64,000 nt of DNA from Segatella albensis DSM 11370 = JCM 12258 (GCF_000426565.1 NZ_AUFP01000005.1:62001-126000); one strand, 5' to 3'. Numbered from the stretch's first letter, positions 46,292 to 54,794 are shown. The notes: generated by a model not told the origin, from the letters alone. A program made the numbers and translations.

Positions 46292-47056
46292 TTACTTTAA
46301 TTGTTTGACTGGGAATGTAAAATAGGTGTCGGGGAAGGGTTCGTCCTTCAGGGTAAAGTGCCACCACTCGGTGTCGAAAGGCTTGAAGCCGTGGCGGAGC
46401 ATGGCCTGGCGGAGAATCATGCGGTTCTGGAACTGCTCGGGGGTGATGCTGCGCTTAGGCTCAGCAGGAGACTTTGAGTTGTCACCTGTGTACTCGCCCG
46501 TTTCAGGATTGCCACAGAAGTCGGGATGGCTCTCTGGGCCGAACCAGTCGAAGGTGCCGCCCATGTCGAGTTCCTTTTCAGTGTTCATGTCGAACAGTGT
46601 CAAGTCAACGGTGCTGCCACGCGTATGTCCGCTCTTCAGACAGATGTATTCCTGAGGAAAGAGCACGCTCTTGTCGAGATCGGGATAGAAATAGGGTTTC
46701 ATCAGCGTGTCGTTGATGTCCTCTGCCCAGCGCACGAAGTGGTCAACGCCTTTCTGCGGACGGTAGGCATCGTAGATCTTCAGGCGATAGCCTTGTGCTT
46801 TCACATCATCGCTGACGGCCTTCAGACTGTCTGCAGCCTGCTTGGTGAGCAGTGCCGTAGGCTCCTCATAGCCGTCGATGCGACTGCCCACGAAGTTGTA
46901 CGTGCCGTAGTAGCGTATCTCCAGGATGGCGTCGGGCACAACATCGGTAATAGTTACAAACTGACTTGTATCTTCCTCAATACAGATCTTAGTGTTCTTC
47001 TTAGAACATGACTGCATGAAAAGACATAATGTTAATAGATATAATATATTCTTCAT
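46292..47056 (-). CDS. M15D D-alanyl-D-alanine dipeptidase (VanX/DdpX-type)
   Basis: A 254-aa zinc dipeptidase that hydrolyses D-Ala-D-Ala. Seen: a lipoprotein signal (LYLLTLCLFMQSC), RYYGTYNFVGSRIDGYEEP, KIYDAYRPQKGV, the zinc motif SGHTRGSTVDLT (about 139-150, S-x-H-x(6)-D) and EWWHFTL (about 228), which carries the catalytic Glu and last His. All catalytic residues are present. Without vanA/vanH neighbours a resistance role is unlikely; a salvage role in the peptidoglycan-uptake operon fits better. Ten bases after the PreA-like gene. Confidence 0.9.
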   Translation of the reverse strand: MKNILYLLTLCLFMQSCSKKNTKICIEEDTSQFVTITDVVPDAILEIRYYGTYNFVGSRIDGYEEPTALLTKQAADSLKAVSDDVKAQGYRLKIYDAYRPQKGVDHFVRWAEDINDTLMKPYFYPDLDKSVLFPQEYICLKSGHTRGSTVDLTLFDMNTEKELDMGGTFDWFGPESHPDFCGNPETGEYTGDNSKSPAEPKRSITPEQFQNRMILRQAMLRHGFKPFDTEWWHFTLKDEPFPDTYFTFPVKQLK

Positions 47057-47066
47057 TGTTTTATGA

Positions 47067-48521
47067 TTATAAGTTTTTTTTTATTATTCTTTTACATACG
47101 CTTATAGCTCCTGTTGGACAGACGAGGCGGCATAGGTGACAACCTACGCATTTGAAACCTATAATATGGGGTTCACGGGTGGCTGTGTCGAAAGTGACAG
47201 CCTGATGACCTCCGTCCATACAAGAAATATAGCAGCGGCCACAGCCGATACATAGGTCTCGAACAATCTTTGGATAGACGATGGTATCACGATCAAGGTT
47301 ATTGGGTTTAAAAAATTTCGGCAACTGTTCGCCAACCAAATGTTGTAACTGTGTGATGTTGCGTTTTGCCATATAGCGCTGAAGACCAAGTGTTAGGTCA
47401 TCTATGATTCGATAGCCATACTGCATGACTGCAGTGCACACCTGAACGTTTGTACAGCCAAGTTGGATGAATTCTAAGGCATCCCGCCAAGTCTCAATGC
47501 CGCCTATACCACTGAGGGATGTATGCGAGAGGGCTTGTGCCAGTTCCAAAATGTGACGTAGGGCAATTGGTCGTACAGCACGACCTGAATACCCAGAGAT
47601 GGTGCGCTGTCCTGCTACTTCAGCCTCGGCAGCCATCGTAACGCTTTTTATGGTGTTGATGGCAGAAATTGCATCGGCACCAGCCTCTACTGCGGCTACT
47701 GCAGGTTCGGCAATATGTGTGATATTAGGTGTCATTTTGGGGATGACAGGTATGCTCACACTTCGTTTTACACAAGCGGTATATTTCTTTACTAGTTCCT
47801 GACTTTGTCCAACATCGCTGCCCATGCCCTTGTGTTTCATCTGAGGACATGAAAAGTTCAGTTCTATCGCATCACAACCAGCCTCCTCGGCCTTTTTGGC
47901 CAAACAAATCCACTCTTCCTCATTCTGTCCCATTATAGAGGCTATGACTACCTTTGATGGGTAGTCTTTTTTCAATCGGTGAAGAATGTCAAAATCGAGA
48001 TCTACAGGATTCTCGCTCAGTTGTTCCATGTTCCGGAATCCATAGAAATCACCGTGTGTGTCATTGTTATGCATTGCGTCGAAACGTGGTGACACTTCCT
48101 TTATTTCCTGCATACAGATGGTCTTATAGAATACACCTGCCCATCCAGCCTCGAAAGCACGGCTAACCATATCGTAGTTGGTACAGACAGCCGACGAGGC
48201 CAGGAAGAATGGGTTCTCACAATGAATACCGCAGAATATGATATGAAGATCTGGATAGTTGCTGTTGTCCACATCGTCTTGGCTGATGTTATGCAGTATT
48301 TCCTTGATATTGATAGAACCGCCTGAGTGAATGCACACTTGTTCTGCTCGCTCTAAATCTTCGTCGCTGCAGTCTTTTACCCATTGCAGTGCGGGCTTAC
48401 TGTTGTCGAAACGTATGGCACGAATAGCACGTGCAGGGTCGCCTGTCCTGCAGGCTTGAGTGCATGGGGCATCTTCGCACAACAGGCAGCGGCTTGCTTC
48501 TTCGTAGATATTCAATTTCAT
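47067..48521 (-). CDS. PreA-like dihydropyrimidine dehydrogenase / dihydroorotate-dehydrogenase-fold Fe-S flavoenzyme
   Basis: A 484-aa flavo-iron-sulfur enzyme. The N-terminal ~75 residues resemble the cysteine-rich start of PreT/GltD (EASRCLLCEDAPCTQACRTG), here fused onto the PreA part: a DHOD-type barrel (about 80-400: FFLASSAVCTNYDMVSRAFE, LNFSCPQMKHKGMGSD, TKMTP-like PKMTPNITHIAEPA, ISGYSGRAVRPIALR) and a C-terminal 2[4Fe-4S] domain (CIGCGRCYISC and CVGCHLCRLVCPTG). Normal PreA is ~410 aa; the extra length is the N-terminal Cys cluster. PreA with PreT reduces uracil/thymine with NADH. No preT is adjacent, so the electron donor is unknown. The gene is oddly placed inside a TonB-receptor operon. 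Confidence 0.82.
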   Translation of the reverse strand: MKLNIYEEASRCLLCEDAPCTQACRTGDPARAIRAIRFDNSKPALQWVKDCSDEDLERAEQVCIHSGGSINIKEILHNISQDDVDNSNYPDLHIIFCGIHCENPFFLASSAVCTNYDMVSRAFEAGWAGVFYKTICMQEIKEVSPRFDAMHNNDTHGDFYGFRNMEQLSENPVDLDFDILHRLKKDYPSKVVIASIMGQNEEEWICLAKKAEEAGCDAIELNFSCPQMKHKGMGSDVGQSQELVKKYTACVKRSVSIPVIPKMTPNITHIAEPAVAAVEAGADAISAINTIKSVTMAAEAEVAGQRTISGYSGRAVRPIALRHILELAQALSHTSLSGIGGIETWRDALEFIQLGCTNVQVCTAVMQYGYRIIDDLTLGLQRYMAKRNITQLQHLVGEQLPKFFKPNNLDRDTIVYPKIVRDLCIGCGRCYISCMDGGHQAVTFDTATREPHIIGFKCVGCHLCRLVCPTGAISVCKRIIKKNL

Positions 48522-48557
48522 AGCAATCTTGTTATAATGATACTTTTATTTAGTTCA

Positions 48558-49016
48558 CTATAGTGGAATCTCGGGATGCTGTACGGCAAGTGGTATGCCT
48601 TTTTGTGCAAGGTAAAACATATAGAGGATGACTGGTTCCTTGCCTCGGTTTTCGCCGTGATGAATGGTATTTACCATTTCAACTACAGCTTCACCTTCAT
48701 GCACAACCTTCTTTTTGCCGTCTTGTCCGATGATGGTAAGTTCACCTTGCACCAGTATGCCGTAGTTCATTACGGGATGATGATGCCAGCCCAGTTTCTT
48801 ACCTGCGGGGAACACGTATTTCACAGCCACCAGTTCGGGGCGCCCTTGCAGATAGTCGGGCAGCTCCACACCATCCCAGCTTTGAGAGGTGCGGAGAAGT
48901 TCTGTGCTCACAACATTCTGTGTTTCTTTGTTTTCTTGTACTTTTGCCTCCTTACACGATGTTATGCCGTAAATTAAGGCTATCATACAGCAGATAAGTA
49001 TGTTTTTATGTGTCAT
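48558..49016 (-). CDS. exported single-domain cupin lipoprotein
   Basis: A 152-aa protein with a lipoprotein signal (ILICCMIALIYGITSC) and one cupin domain: KYVFPAGKKLGWHHHPVMNY (cupin motif 1 with His pair), YGILVQGELTIIG, EMVNTIHHGENRG (motif 2 with His). The metal-binding His set is complete. Function cannot be told from sequence; such cupins may bind or convert small acids. It sits 29 bases after the TonB receptor and 36 before the PreA-like gene. Confidence 0.8.
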   Translation of the reverse strand: MTHKNILICCMIALIYGITSCKEAKVQENKETQNVVSTELLRTSQSWDGVELPDYLQGRPELVAVKYVFPAGKKLGWHHHPVMNYGILVQGELTIIGQDGKKKVVHEGEAVVEMVNTIHHGENRGKEPVILYMFYLAQKGIPLAVQHPEIPL

Positions 49017-49045
49017 AGCTATTTCTTATTTTATGTAATTTACTA

Positions 49046-51448
49046 TTAGAAGTCAAGACGATAGAAGATATTTGGCAATGAGACGCCGCCTTTGTCTGTG
49101 CGCACATCGAGAGTGCCCAAATCGAAACGCTGGAACATTGGAGTCTTGGTTCCCAGAATGTTAAGACCTTCGAAAGCAATAGTGTGACTTACTTTCCGTT
49201 TGTTGATTTTATAGCTAACGGTAAGGTCAATGATGCTTGTGGGATCGAAATGCTTTGAAAAAGCCTCATTATCCTTGTATATAGGATTGTCGTCGATGAT
49301 ACCTGCAGCTACATTTGCACGCATTTGCTCTACGTCGATAGGTGTATAGCGTAAACCGCCTTGGATAGAGTATTTTGCGCTGACATTGAGTACGTTCTTA
49401 CCCAACATCCATTCTTTACCACCCAGTATTTTGAACATAAAGCCACGATCGTAGAGTTGGTTGCGCCATACCTTGTCTTCGCCCCTATATTGTGACTTAT
49501 AGAGAGAAAAGTTTGTCTGTCCGAAGAATCCATGACTCATATAGTGTTCAAGGGTGATGTCGCCGCCATAGTTGCGAGTATTTCCTTTGTTTTCAAGCGG
49601 TTCGTCGGTGTAGAAGAAGTAGCGGTTCGTTACACAATATGTGCTGCCGTTAATACCTACTGGAGTATTGAATCCATATTCATAGTAGGCATTCATGCGC
49701 AATGTAAGATTGCTGTTGAATTTATGAATGTAGGTGGCATGCAGATGATGTGCCTTGCTCAATCCCAGATCTTTGTTTACCAGATTTCCTTGTGCATCGC
49801 GATAGAAGTAGGCATCAAGTTTTTCCACCATAGAATGCAGGCCATAGCCCAGTGATAAACTGTTTTTATCGTTAGCATCCCACTTTATGCTGATGCGAGG
49901 CTCTATTGACAGATCTTTTGAGAGCAGGAAGTAATTCCCAGAAATACCAGCCGAAAGGCTTAGATGATTGTTTATTGTGAAAAGGTTCTGCCAGAACACG
50001 TTTGCCAAGCCTGTGTTGTCCTTCATATTGGTGTATTCTTGCATGGTGTTGACTGGTGCATAGACCTTATCAGCAGAGCGATATGTGAGATTGAAGAAAC
50101 GATGAGAGTATCCGCCACCAAATTGAGTAAGCCACTTGTCTGTAAGCTGTTTCGACAGTTCTGTGTTAAACTGCAATCGGTCTTCGTTCATCTTTTGGTT
50201 GCTGAAGAGATATTTCTTCTCGGGTTCTTCATACGCCAGTGGCTGTTTGAGGACGTCATTATCAGAACGCATAAGTCCGTAGTAATATGTGTCACTCTTT
50301 AGGTGCTGCATGTTATAGGCTGCCGTGGTACGCCAACTCCACTTATTGCCTAAGTGAATTTTGTGAGAAATTCCAGCCAACAGTTGTGATACTTTAGCTT
50401 CGACGTCAGAAACGTCGTATGCAGAATGTATGTCTTCAAGTTTCATTCGACCATCCCATGTGTTGTCGTGGAAGCCCAGACCGAAAATAGAGAATGTGCC
50501 TGCACGTTTGGTTGGGAAATTGAGCTTGATAGAGAAATCTTGGAATTTTACATGTGCTCCGTCTGTGTCTATCAAGTTCAGTTGATCCATTAGCGAAGTG
50601 AAACCATAACGATAGTTCACGATGTAGCTACTGTTGTTCTGTCGTGAGATAGGCCCCTCAAGTGTCAACTCCTCAGATATGGTACCTATCTGAAGTATGT
50701 TTTCGTGCTTTGAGTTGTTACCCGATCGCATCTTTACGTCGAACACACCGCTCAGAGCATTGTTGTAGTTGGCATTGAAGGTTGAAGTAAAGAAGTCGCT
50801 GTTGCCAATGACGTTAGAATTCAGAGCGCTCACCAGTCCATAGCCTGCATTCCAGGTATCGTTAAAGTGGTTTGGGGTAAAAACTTCAATACCTTCTATG
50901 CGATACTGCATACGTTCGGGGGCATTGCCATGTATGGAAAGGCCACTTCCGTCAGCTTCGCCTGATACACCAGCAAACGACATTACCAAACGGGCAGGGT
51001 CGTTATAACCACCTGCAAATCTACTGGCTTCCTCCATAGAAAGCATCACACCACCTGTCAGTACAGTGGGGTTAACTGTTGCTTCCTTATTGATACGAGG
51101 TCGCACAATAACTTCTTTTATTTCATTAGTTCTTTCACGTAGAGTAATGTCAATAACAACTTCTTTTGCGCCAGAAATCATTATTTCTTTCATTAGACTC
51201 GGTTCGTAGCCAATGTAGTTTGTTTCAACAGTATAGCGGCCGCCTTGCTTGATATTTATTATATAGTTGCCGTCAATATCTGATACTACAGCAACATTTT
51301 CCAATTCAGCAATTCTAACAGTAGCACCTATTAATGGCTCACCAGTAATTGCATCTTTTACTGTTCCTCGTAATGTTTCTGCTTGTACCACGTTTAGGTT
51401 GCAGATGATGAGAAGAACGGTGATTATCCAATTTTTCTTCTGTTTCAT
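49046..51448 (-). CDS. TonB-dependent outer-membrane receptor
   Basis: An 800-aa TonB-dependent transporter. Seen: a Sec signal (MKQKKNWIITVLLIICNLNV), a carboxypeptidase-regulatory-like beta-sandwich (about 24-112: RGTVKDAITGEPLIGATVRI), a plug domain (about 125-225: GYNDPARLVMSFAGVSGEAD) and a long beta-barrel ending LPNIFYRLDF with the terminal Phe used for outer-membrane insertion. No SusD partner follows, so it is of the stand-alone type used for small or peptide-like ligands. As first gene of a five-gene operon with a D,D-dipeptidase and NagZ-like enzyme, it probably imports peptidoglycan fragments (inferred). Confidence 0.9.
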   Translation of the reverse strand: MKQKKNWIITVLLIICNLNVVQAETLRGTVKDAITGEPLIGATVRIAELENVAVVSDIDGNYIINIKQGGRYTVETNYIGYEPSLMKEIMISGAKEVVIDITLRERTNEIKEVIVRPRINKEATVNPTVLTGGVMLSMEEASRFAGGYNDPARLVMSFAGVSGEADGSGLSIHGNAPERMQYRIEGIEVFTPNHFNDTWNAGYGLVSALNSNVIGNSDFFTSTFNANYNNALSGVFDVKMRSGNNSKHENILQIGTISEELTLEGPISRQNNSSYIVNYRYGFTSLMDQLNLIDTDGAHVKFQDFSIKLNFPTKRAGTFSIFGLGFHDNTWDGRMKLEDIHSAYDVSDVEAKVSQLLAGISHKIHLGNKWSWRTTAAYNMQHLKSDTYYYGLMRSDNDVLKQPLAYEEPEKKYLFSNQKMNEDRLQFNTELSKQLTDKWLTQFGGGYSHRFFNLTYRSADKVYAPVNTMQEYTNMKDNTGLANVFWQNLFTINNHLSLSAGISGNYFLLSKDLSIEPRISIKWDANDKNSLSLGYGLHSMVEKLDAYFYRDAQGNLVNKDLGLSKAHHLHATYIHKFNSNLTLRMNAYYEYGFNTPVGINGSTYCVTNRYFFYTDEPLENKGNTRNYGGDITLEHYMSHGFFGQTNFSLYKSQYRGEDKVWRNQLYDRGFMFKILGGKEWMLGKNVLNVSAKYSIQGGLRYTPIDVEQMRANVAAGIIDDNPIYKDNEAFSKHFDPTSIIDLTVSYKINKRKVSHTIAFEGLNILGTKTPMFQRFDLGTLDVRTDKGGVSLPNIFYRLDF

Positions 51449-51536
51449 ATATTTATACCTTTAATGATTGTGTATAGAATGTGATGTATATATTAGGAAA
51501 AGTGTTGTTTAAGGCTACGAAGAAGTAATTTATTCG

Positions 51537-51544
51537 CAAAGATA
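51537..51544 (-). promoter_or_regulatory. -7 box TATCTTTG of TonB receptor operon
   Basis: On the - strand TATCTTTG matches TAnnTTTG. It is 89 bases before the receptor start, implying a leader of about 80 bases. Confidence 0.55.
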
Positions 51545-51666
51545 GTTTTTTTTAGAATTAATGATGTTATTATTTTTTACTTTTATTAAATAATCTTGTA
51601 TATATACTTTGTCTTTCCCTTATTACAGCTATACTACAACCATACTATTACAAGGCTATTGGTTCG

Positions 51667-51719
51667 ATTGTTGTCCGTTTGTTGTTCGCTAAATGAACGG
51701 ACAACAAACGGACAACAAT
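51667..51719. repeat. perfect 19-bp inverted repeat with internal tandem units
   Basis: The left arm 51667-51685 (ATTGTTGTCCGTTTGTTGT) is the exact reverse complement of 51701-51719; the loop is 15 bases and itself has GTTC/GAAC. The right side contains ACGGACAACAA twice in tandem. It is too far from any gene end to be a simple terminator. Confidence 0.7.
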
Positions 51720-52397
51720 AGGAGGAAGATTATAGGAATTGTATTGTAGAGGTATAGTAAGAGTAGTGCTTTATTTATTCCATTTCTGTTATTTCTCGTA
51801 GGTAACAGGTAGGTTACTTGCATCTACCTGTCTGTAGACTGGTTGTTCTTTGCCATGAAAAATGCATTTTAGAATGAAACAAGGAATTGAAATTTAATAT
51901 TTATGCAGAATTTGGGGCCAAATAGACAGTTTTAAGCAACAGACTACAATCTGGAGGGTTAAAATGACCGAATGAATTTGCTCCAAATCACCGAACAATA
52001 CTTTGCTAAATAACCAAGCAGAAGAAAGCCAAATGACCAATTGAGCATAAAATTAGGCATCAAGCAAACGGAGTATTTCAATAAAACTTTTGCTGTCTGC
52101 CATACATGCTTATCTATCATAATGAGAAAGAGTTTAAGACTTCCAATAGTTCGAAGTGGCAACGGGGAAGAAGAATAGTGTCGTATCTAACGGACATATT
52201 TGACACAATAAAATAGGCAAACCCTAACCAAGAATTCAAAGAAAAAAAAGTTCGCATAACAAGACCAAAAGATGCAATTGCCGTCAAAAAAAAGAGAGAC
52301 CAGCTTGATAATACACTTCATGGTTTAGTTTATTCCCATATTATATATCCATAATCCAAACTAAACTTACTATTCCGATGAGAATTTAGCACAATAA

Positions 52398-52506
52398 TTT
52401 GAGGAGAAAATATGGAGAGCAGCAGACAAACTGTGTGGCAACCTTGATGCCTCGGAGTATAAAGGTGTCGTGCTGGGTCTTATCTTCCTGAAGTATATCA
52501 GCGACA
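52398..52506 (+). pseudogene. HsdM (type I restriction methylase subunit) N-terminal fragment
   Basis: After an in-frame TAA, the + strand reads [20 protein letters not shown] then [17 protein letters not shown], the highly conserved opening helices of type I restriction-modification HsdM proteins (normally ~500 aa). The start codon is missing and the frame runs directly into a reversed alcohol-dehydrogenase fragment at about 52507. Neither hsdS nor hsdR is present nearby. A clear gene scar. Confidence 0.75.
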
Positions 52507-52606
52507 GAATTCTCTTTCCAAACTGCGCCATGACGCTGGGCAGCTTCACAATCGACTCCTTGCCAAAAATAAAGCGAGTCGGAGTCATATAATCAAAGTT
52601 CTGCAT
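52507..52606 (-). pseudogene. duplicated 5' end of the YqhD-like alcohol dehydrogenase
   Basis: From an ATG at 52606 the - strand reads [20 protein letters not shown] then [11 protein letters not shown], almost the same as the start of the intact gene at 62379 ([18 protein letters not shown]). About 99 bases align with about 10 differences (my hand count), then similarity stops at the HsdM junction. The fragment has about 33 codons of a 387-codon gene, so it is non-functional, though its ORF runs on through the junction to 52370. Confidence 0.8.
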
Positions 52607-52632
52607 ATTTGCATTATTTTCATCACCTATAA

Positions 52633-53406
52633 CTATAATATCACATCAAGCAACATCATAAGAGCAAAGCCTACAGCAAAAAGAATGGTACTCAGATTAG
52701 TATGCTCACCACTACTGGCTTCGGGTATCAATTCCTCCACAACCACATAGAGCATTGCTCCTGCAGCAAAAGCCAGCATGTAAGAGAGCATAGGAACAAA
52801 CAGGGTTGCCAGCAGGATGACAAGAATCGCTCCTAAAGGCTGAGCAATACCACTTAAACATCCCAACAAAAAAGATTTTGTACGTGTCTTGCCCGATGTA
52901 CGCATTGGAATAGAGACGATAGCACCCTCAGGTACATTCTGAATGGCAATGCCAAGTGACACAACGAGTGCACTGGCAACACTAATGTCAACGCCCTCCT
53001 GCCCTGCTCCAGCCAGAACAACACCGATAGCCATGCCTTCTGGAAAATGATGAATTGTAACTGCAAGCATCAACATTGTAGTACGAGAAAAACTTGAACG
53101 CAGGCCTTCTGGCTGTGTTGTGCCAATATGCAGATGAGGGGTTAGCATATCAATAAGTAAAAGAAAGCCAATGCCTAACAGAAATCCTACAACAGCAGGC
53201 ATTACGGCCCATTTAGAATCGCCCTGCATCTCAACAGCTGGTAACAACAACGACCAAAATGATGCTGCCACCATAACACCAGCCGCAAAACCAAGCAGTG
53301 ACTTTTGTAGCAAGCCCGACATCTCTTTTCCTGTCAGAAACACCACTGCCGAACCAAGAACAATGCCCAACATCGGCACTAAGAGTCCAATAACTATCGT
53401 TTCCAT
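52633..53406 (-). CDS. ZIP-family divalent metal transporter
   Basis: A 257-aa inner-membrane transporter that imports zinc, iron or similar divalent metals. Seen: eight hydrophobic segments, GVMVAASFWSLLLPAVEM, the metal-site motif in helix 4 VTIHHFPEGMAIGV (H-x-x-x-E-G) and in helix 5 SLGIAIQNVPEGAIVSIP (N-x-P-E-G), then GIAQPLGA, and a C-terminal VVEELIPE. All ligand residues are present. It has its own promoter (TATCTTTG on the - strand near 53436-53443) facing the glutathione peroxidase promoter. Confidence 0.9.
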   Translation of the reverse strand: METIVIGLLVPMLGIVLGSAVVFLTGKEMSGLLQKSLLGFAAGVMVAASFWSLLLPAVEMQGDSKWAVMPAVVGFLLGIGFLLLIDMLTPHLHIGTTQPEGLRSSFSRTTMLMLAVTIHHFPEGMAIGVVLAGAGQEGVDISVASALVVSLGIAIQNVPEGAIVSIPMRTSGKTRTKSFLLGCLSGIAQPLGAILVILLATLFVPMLSYMLAFAAGAMLYVVVEELIPEASSGEHTNLSTILFAVGFALMMLLDVIL

Positions 53407-53545
53407 TGCATGTTATTTCTTCATATTTCTGTCGCAAAGATATGAAATATATCAATACATTGCAATACCAAGAAATAGTGTATTATTAATTAATAACAAA
53501 TATCGCACACGATTTATCGTTAAAGTTGCTTAAAGATTAAATTAA

Positions 53546-53605
53546 ATCGCTTGCGACATAAAATACTATTTCTATATTTGCAGCAGAAATATCGCAAGCG
53601 ACATA
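53546..53605. promoter_or_regulatory. promoter flanked by two palindromic operators (MarR/OhrR-type)
   Basis: ATCGCTTGCGACATA (53546-53560) and ATCGCAAGCGACATA (53591-53605) are the same word except for the central TT/AA, and each has the palindrome TCGC-NN-GCGA. They bracket the -7 box TATATTTG (53573-53580). The best candidate binder is the MarR/OhrR regulator encoded in the operon at 53879. Confidence 0.65.
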
Positions 53606-53663
53606 TCTACAGTTTCAAATAAAGAACAGCAATAATGCAGAAAACAATTCAAAATTATTAGGT

Positions 53664-53854
53664 ATGACAAGAATTTATGATTTCAAAGCTTTAACGAGCA
53701 AAGGTAAAGAATTAGATTTTAAGCAGTTTGAAGGCAAAGTACTTTTAATAGTAAACACAGCCAGCAAGTGTGGTTTCACCCCTCTATCAAGCGCTACGCT
53801 CCTACTACAGCTCCAAAGGACTTTGAGAAGGACGTTGAAGCTATGCTTTTCTAA
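53664..53854 (+). pseudogene. glutathione peroxidase with internal deletion and frame change
   Basis: The first ~38 residues are a clear glutathione/thioredoxin peroxidase start (TRIYDFKALTSKGKELDF, GKVLLIVNTASKCGFTP, including the peroxidatic Cys). The other end is also clear but in another frame: IKRYAPTTAPKDFEKDVEAM ending at TAA 53852-53854. About 100 middle codons are missing; intact enzymes are ~160-180 aa. The ORF as read in frame 1 runs on to 53873 with meaningless residues. It is the first gene after a well-formed regulated promoter and is followed at once by the MarR regulator. Confidence 0.8.
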
Positions 53855-53878
53855 ACTCAATTATAGAAATTAAGATTT

Positions 53879-54319
53879 ATGCACGCAGAATTACAACTCG
53901 ACAATCAGATTTGTTTCCGTTTATATACAGCAAGTCGACTAATAACACAGGCATACACACCGATGCTGACTGAACTGGGCATCACCTATCCACAGTATCT
54001 GGTGCTGATGGTGCTTTGGGAAAAAGACAATCAGCCTGTAAACGACATTGCCCATCGTCTGCAGTTAGAGACTAACACCGTCACGCCCCTACTCCAACGC
54101 ATGCAGAAACAAGGAATTATTAGCCGAAGAAAGGGAGAGCACGACAAGCGCCAGCAATTTGTCAGTCTCACAGAGAAGGGTCTCGAGATGGAAGAACAAG
54201 CATACCAGCTTATTCCTGCAGGTATAGGCAAACAACTCTCTGCCTGTCCGCTTCAAATAGATGATTATCAGCAACTCGCAGAAAAATTAGACACAATTAT
54301 TGAAACATTAAAGAAATAA
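53879..54319 (+). CDS. MarR/OhrR-family peroxide-sensing regulator
   Basis: A 146-aa winged-helix repressor. Seen: LDNQICFRLYTASRLITQAY with the N-terminal redox Cys of OhrR-type proteins, then LGITYPQYLVLMVLWEKDNQ, the recognition helix LQLETNTVTPLLQRMQKQGI and the wing RRKGEHDKRQQFVSLTEKG. OhrR proteins release DNA when the Cys is oxidised by organic peroxides. It follows a peroxidase remnant and precedes DoxX and nitroreductase genes, so it probably controls this operon through the paired palindromes upstream. Confidence 0.88.
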   Translation: MHAELQLDNQICFRLYTASRLITQAYTPMLTELGITYPQYLVLMVLWEKDNQPVNDIAHRLQLETNTVTPLLQRMQKQGIISRRKGEHDKRQQFVSLTEKGLEMEEQAYQLIPAGIGKQLSACPLQIDDYQQLAEKLDTIIETLKK

Positions 54320-54368
54320 TTGAAATCTTTGAATTAAGAAGCAAAACATAGAAAATAACATAAACATT

Positions 54369-54794
54369 ATGAAGTATTTAAAATTCTGTTTCCGTTTACT
54401 GCTGGGTCTCTTTATGACCTATGCAGGTTATAGCCATCTTACTCATGCACGTCAGGAGTTTGTGGCTCAAGTACCAGTGTGGCTGCAGTTCAGTACAGAC
54501 TTCACCGACTTTATTGTTCTTGCATCAGGTGTGGTGGAAATTTGCCTCGGACTTAGCATGTTATTCCTCTATAAAAAGAAAGCACTTGTTGGAGCATTGC
54601 TCGCACTTTTCTATGTGCTCATATTCCCAGGCAACATAAATCAATACGTAAACCACATTGATGCCTTTGGACTTGATACCGATCAGGCACGTCTTATACG
54701 ACTGTTCTTTCAGCCTGTTCTCGTTTTCCTTGCCCTATGGTCAACAGGTGGTTGGAACTATTGCAAGAAACTATATTATAAATATAAAAAATAA
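54369..54794 (+). CDS. DoxX-family membrane protein
   Basis: A 141-aa protein with four membrane helices (LKFCFRLLLGLFMTYAGYSH, FTDFIVLASGVVEICLGLSM, ALVGALLALFYVLIFPGNIN, LFFQPVLVFLALWSTGGW) as in DoxX/YqjF-type proteins. These work in thiol and oxidative-stress balance or quinone-linked electron transfer; the exact role is unknown. Forty-nine bases after the MarR gene and eight before the nitroreductase remnant, so it is in the same operon. Confidence 0.82.
   Translation: MKYLKFCFRLLLGLFMTYAGYSHLTHARQEFVAQVPVWLQFSTDFTDFIVLASGVVEICLGLSMLFLYKKKALVGALLALFYVLIFPGNINQYVNHIDAFGLDTDQARLIRLFFQPVLVFLALWSTGGWNYCKKLYYKYKK

Larger units (their letters stand above)
51449..52397. other. ~950-base non-coding region upstream of the TonB receptor operon
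   Basis: No convincing gene. It holds the promoter-like box for the TonB receptor (51537-51544, - strand), a perfect 19-bp inverted repeat at 51667-51719, an 8-bp hairpin ACAGGTAG/CTACCTGT at 51805-51831, and long AT-rich stretches. The short ORFs here (for example 51959-52162 on -) have no protein-like composition. From 52398 a restriction-enzyme fragment begins. Confidence 0.55.

Noticed and set aside
46292-47056. Vancomycin-resistance vanX locus
   Set aside because: No vanH, vanA/B, vanR or vanS nearby and the protein has a lipoprotein signal; a salvage role fits better.
51959-52162. 67-codon - strand ORF as a transposase remnant
   Set aside because: No DDE, HUH or helix-turn-helix motif is visible; hydrophobic and aromatic bias fits an AT-rich non-coding strand.
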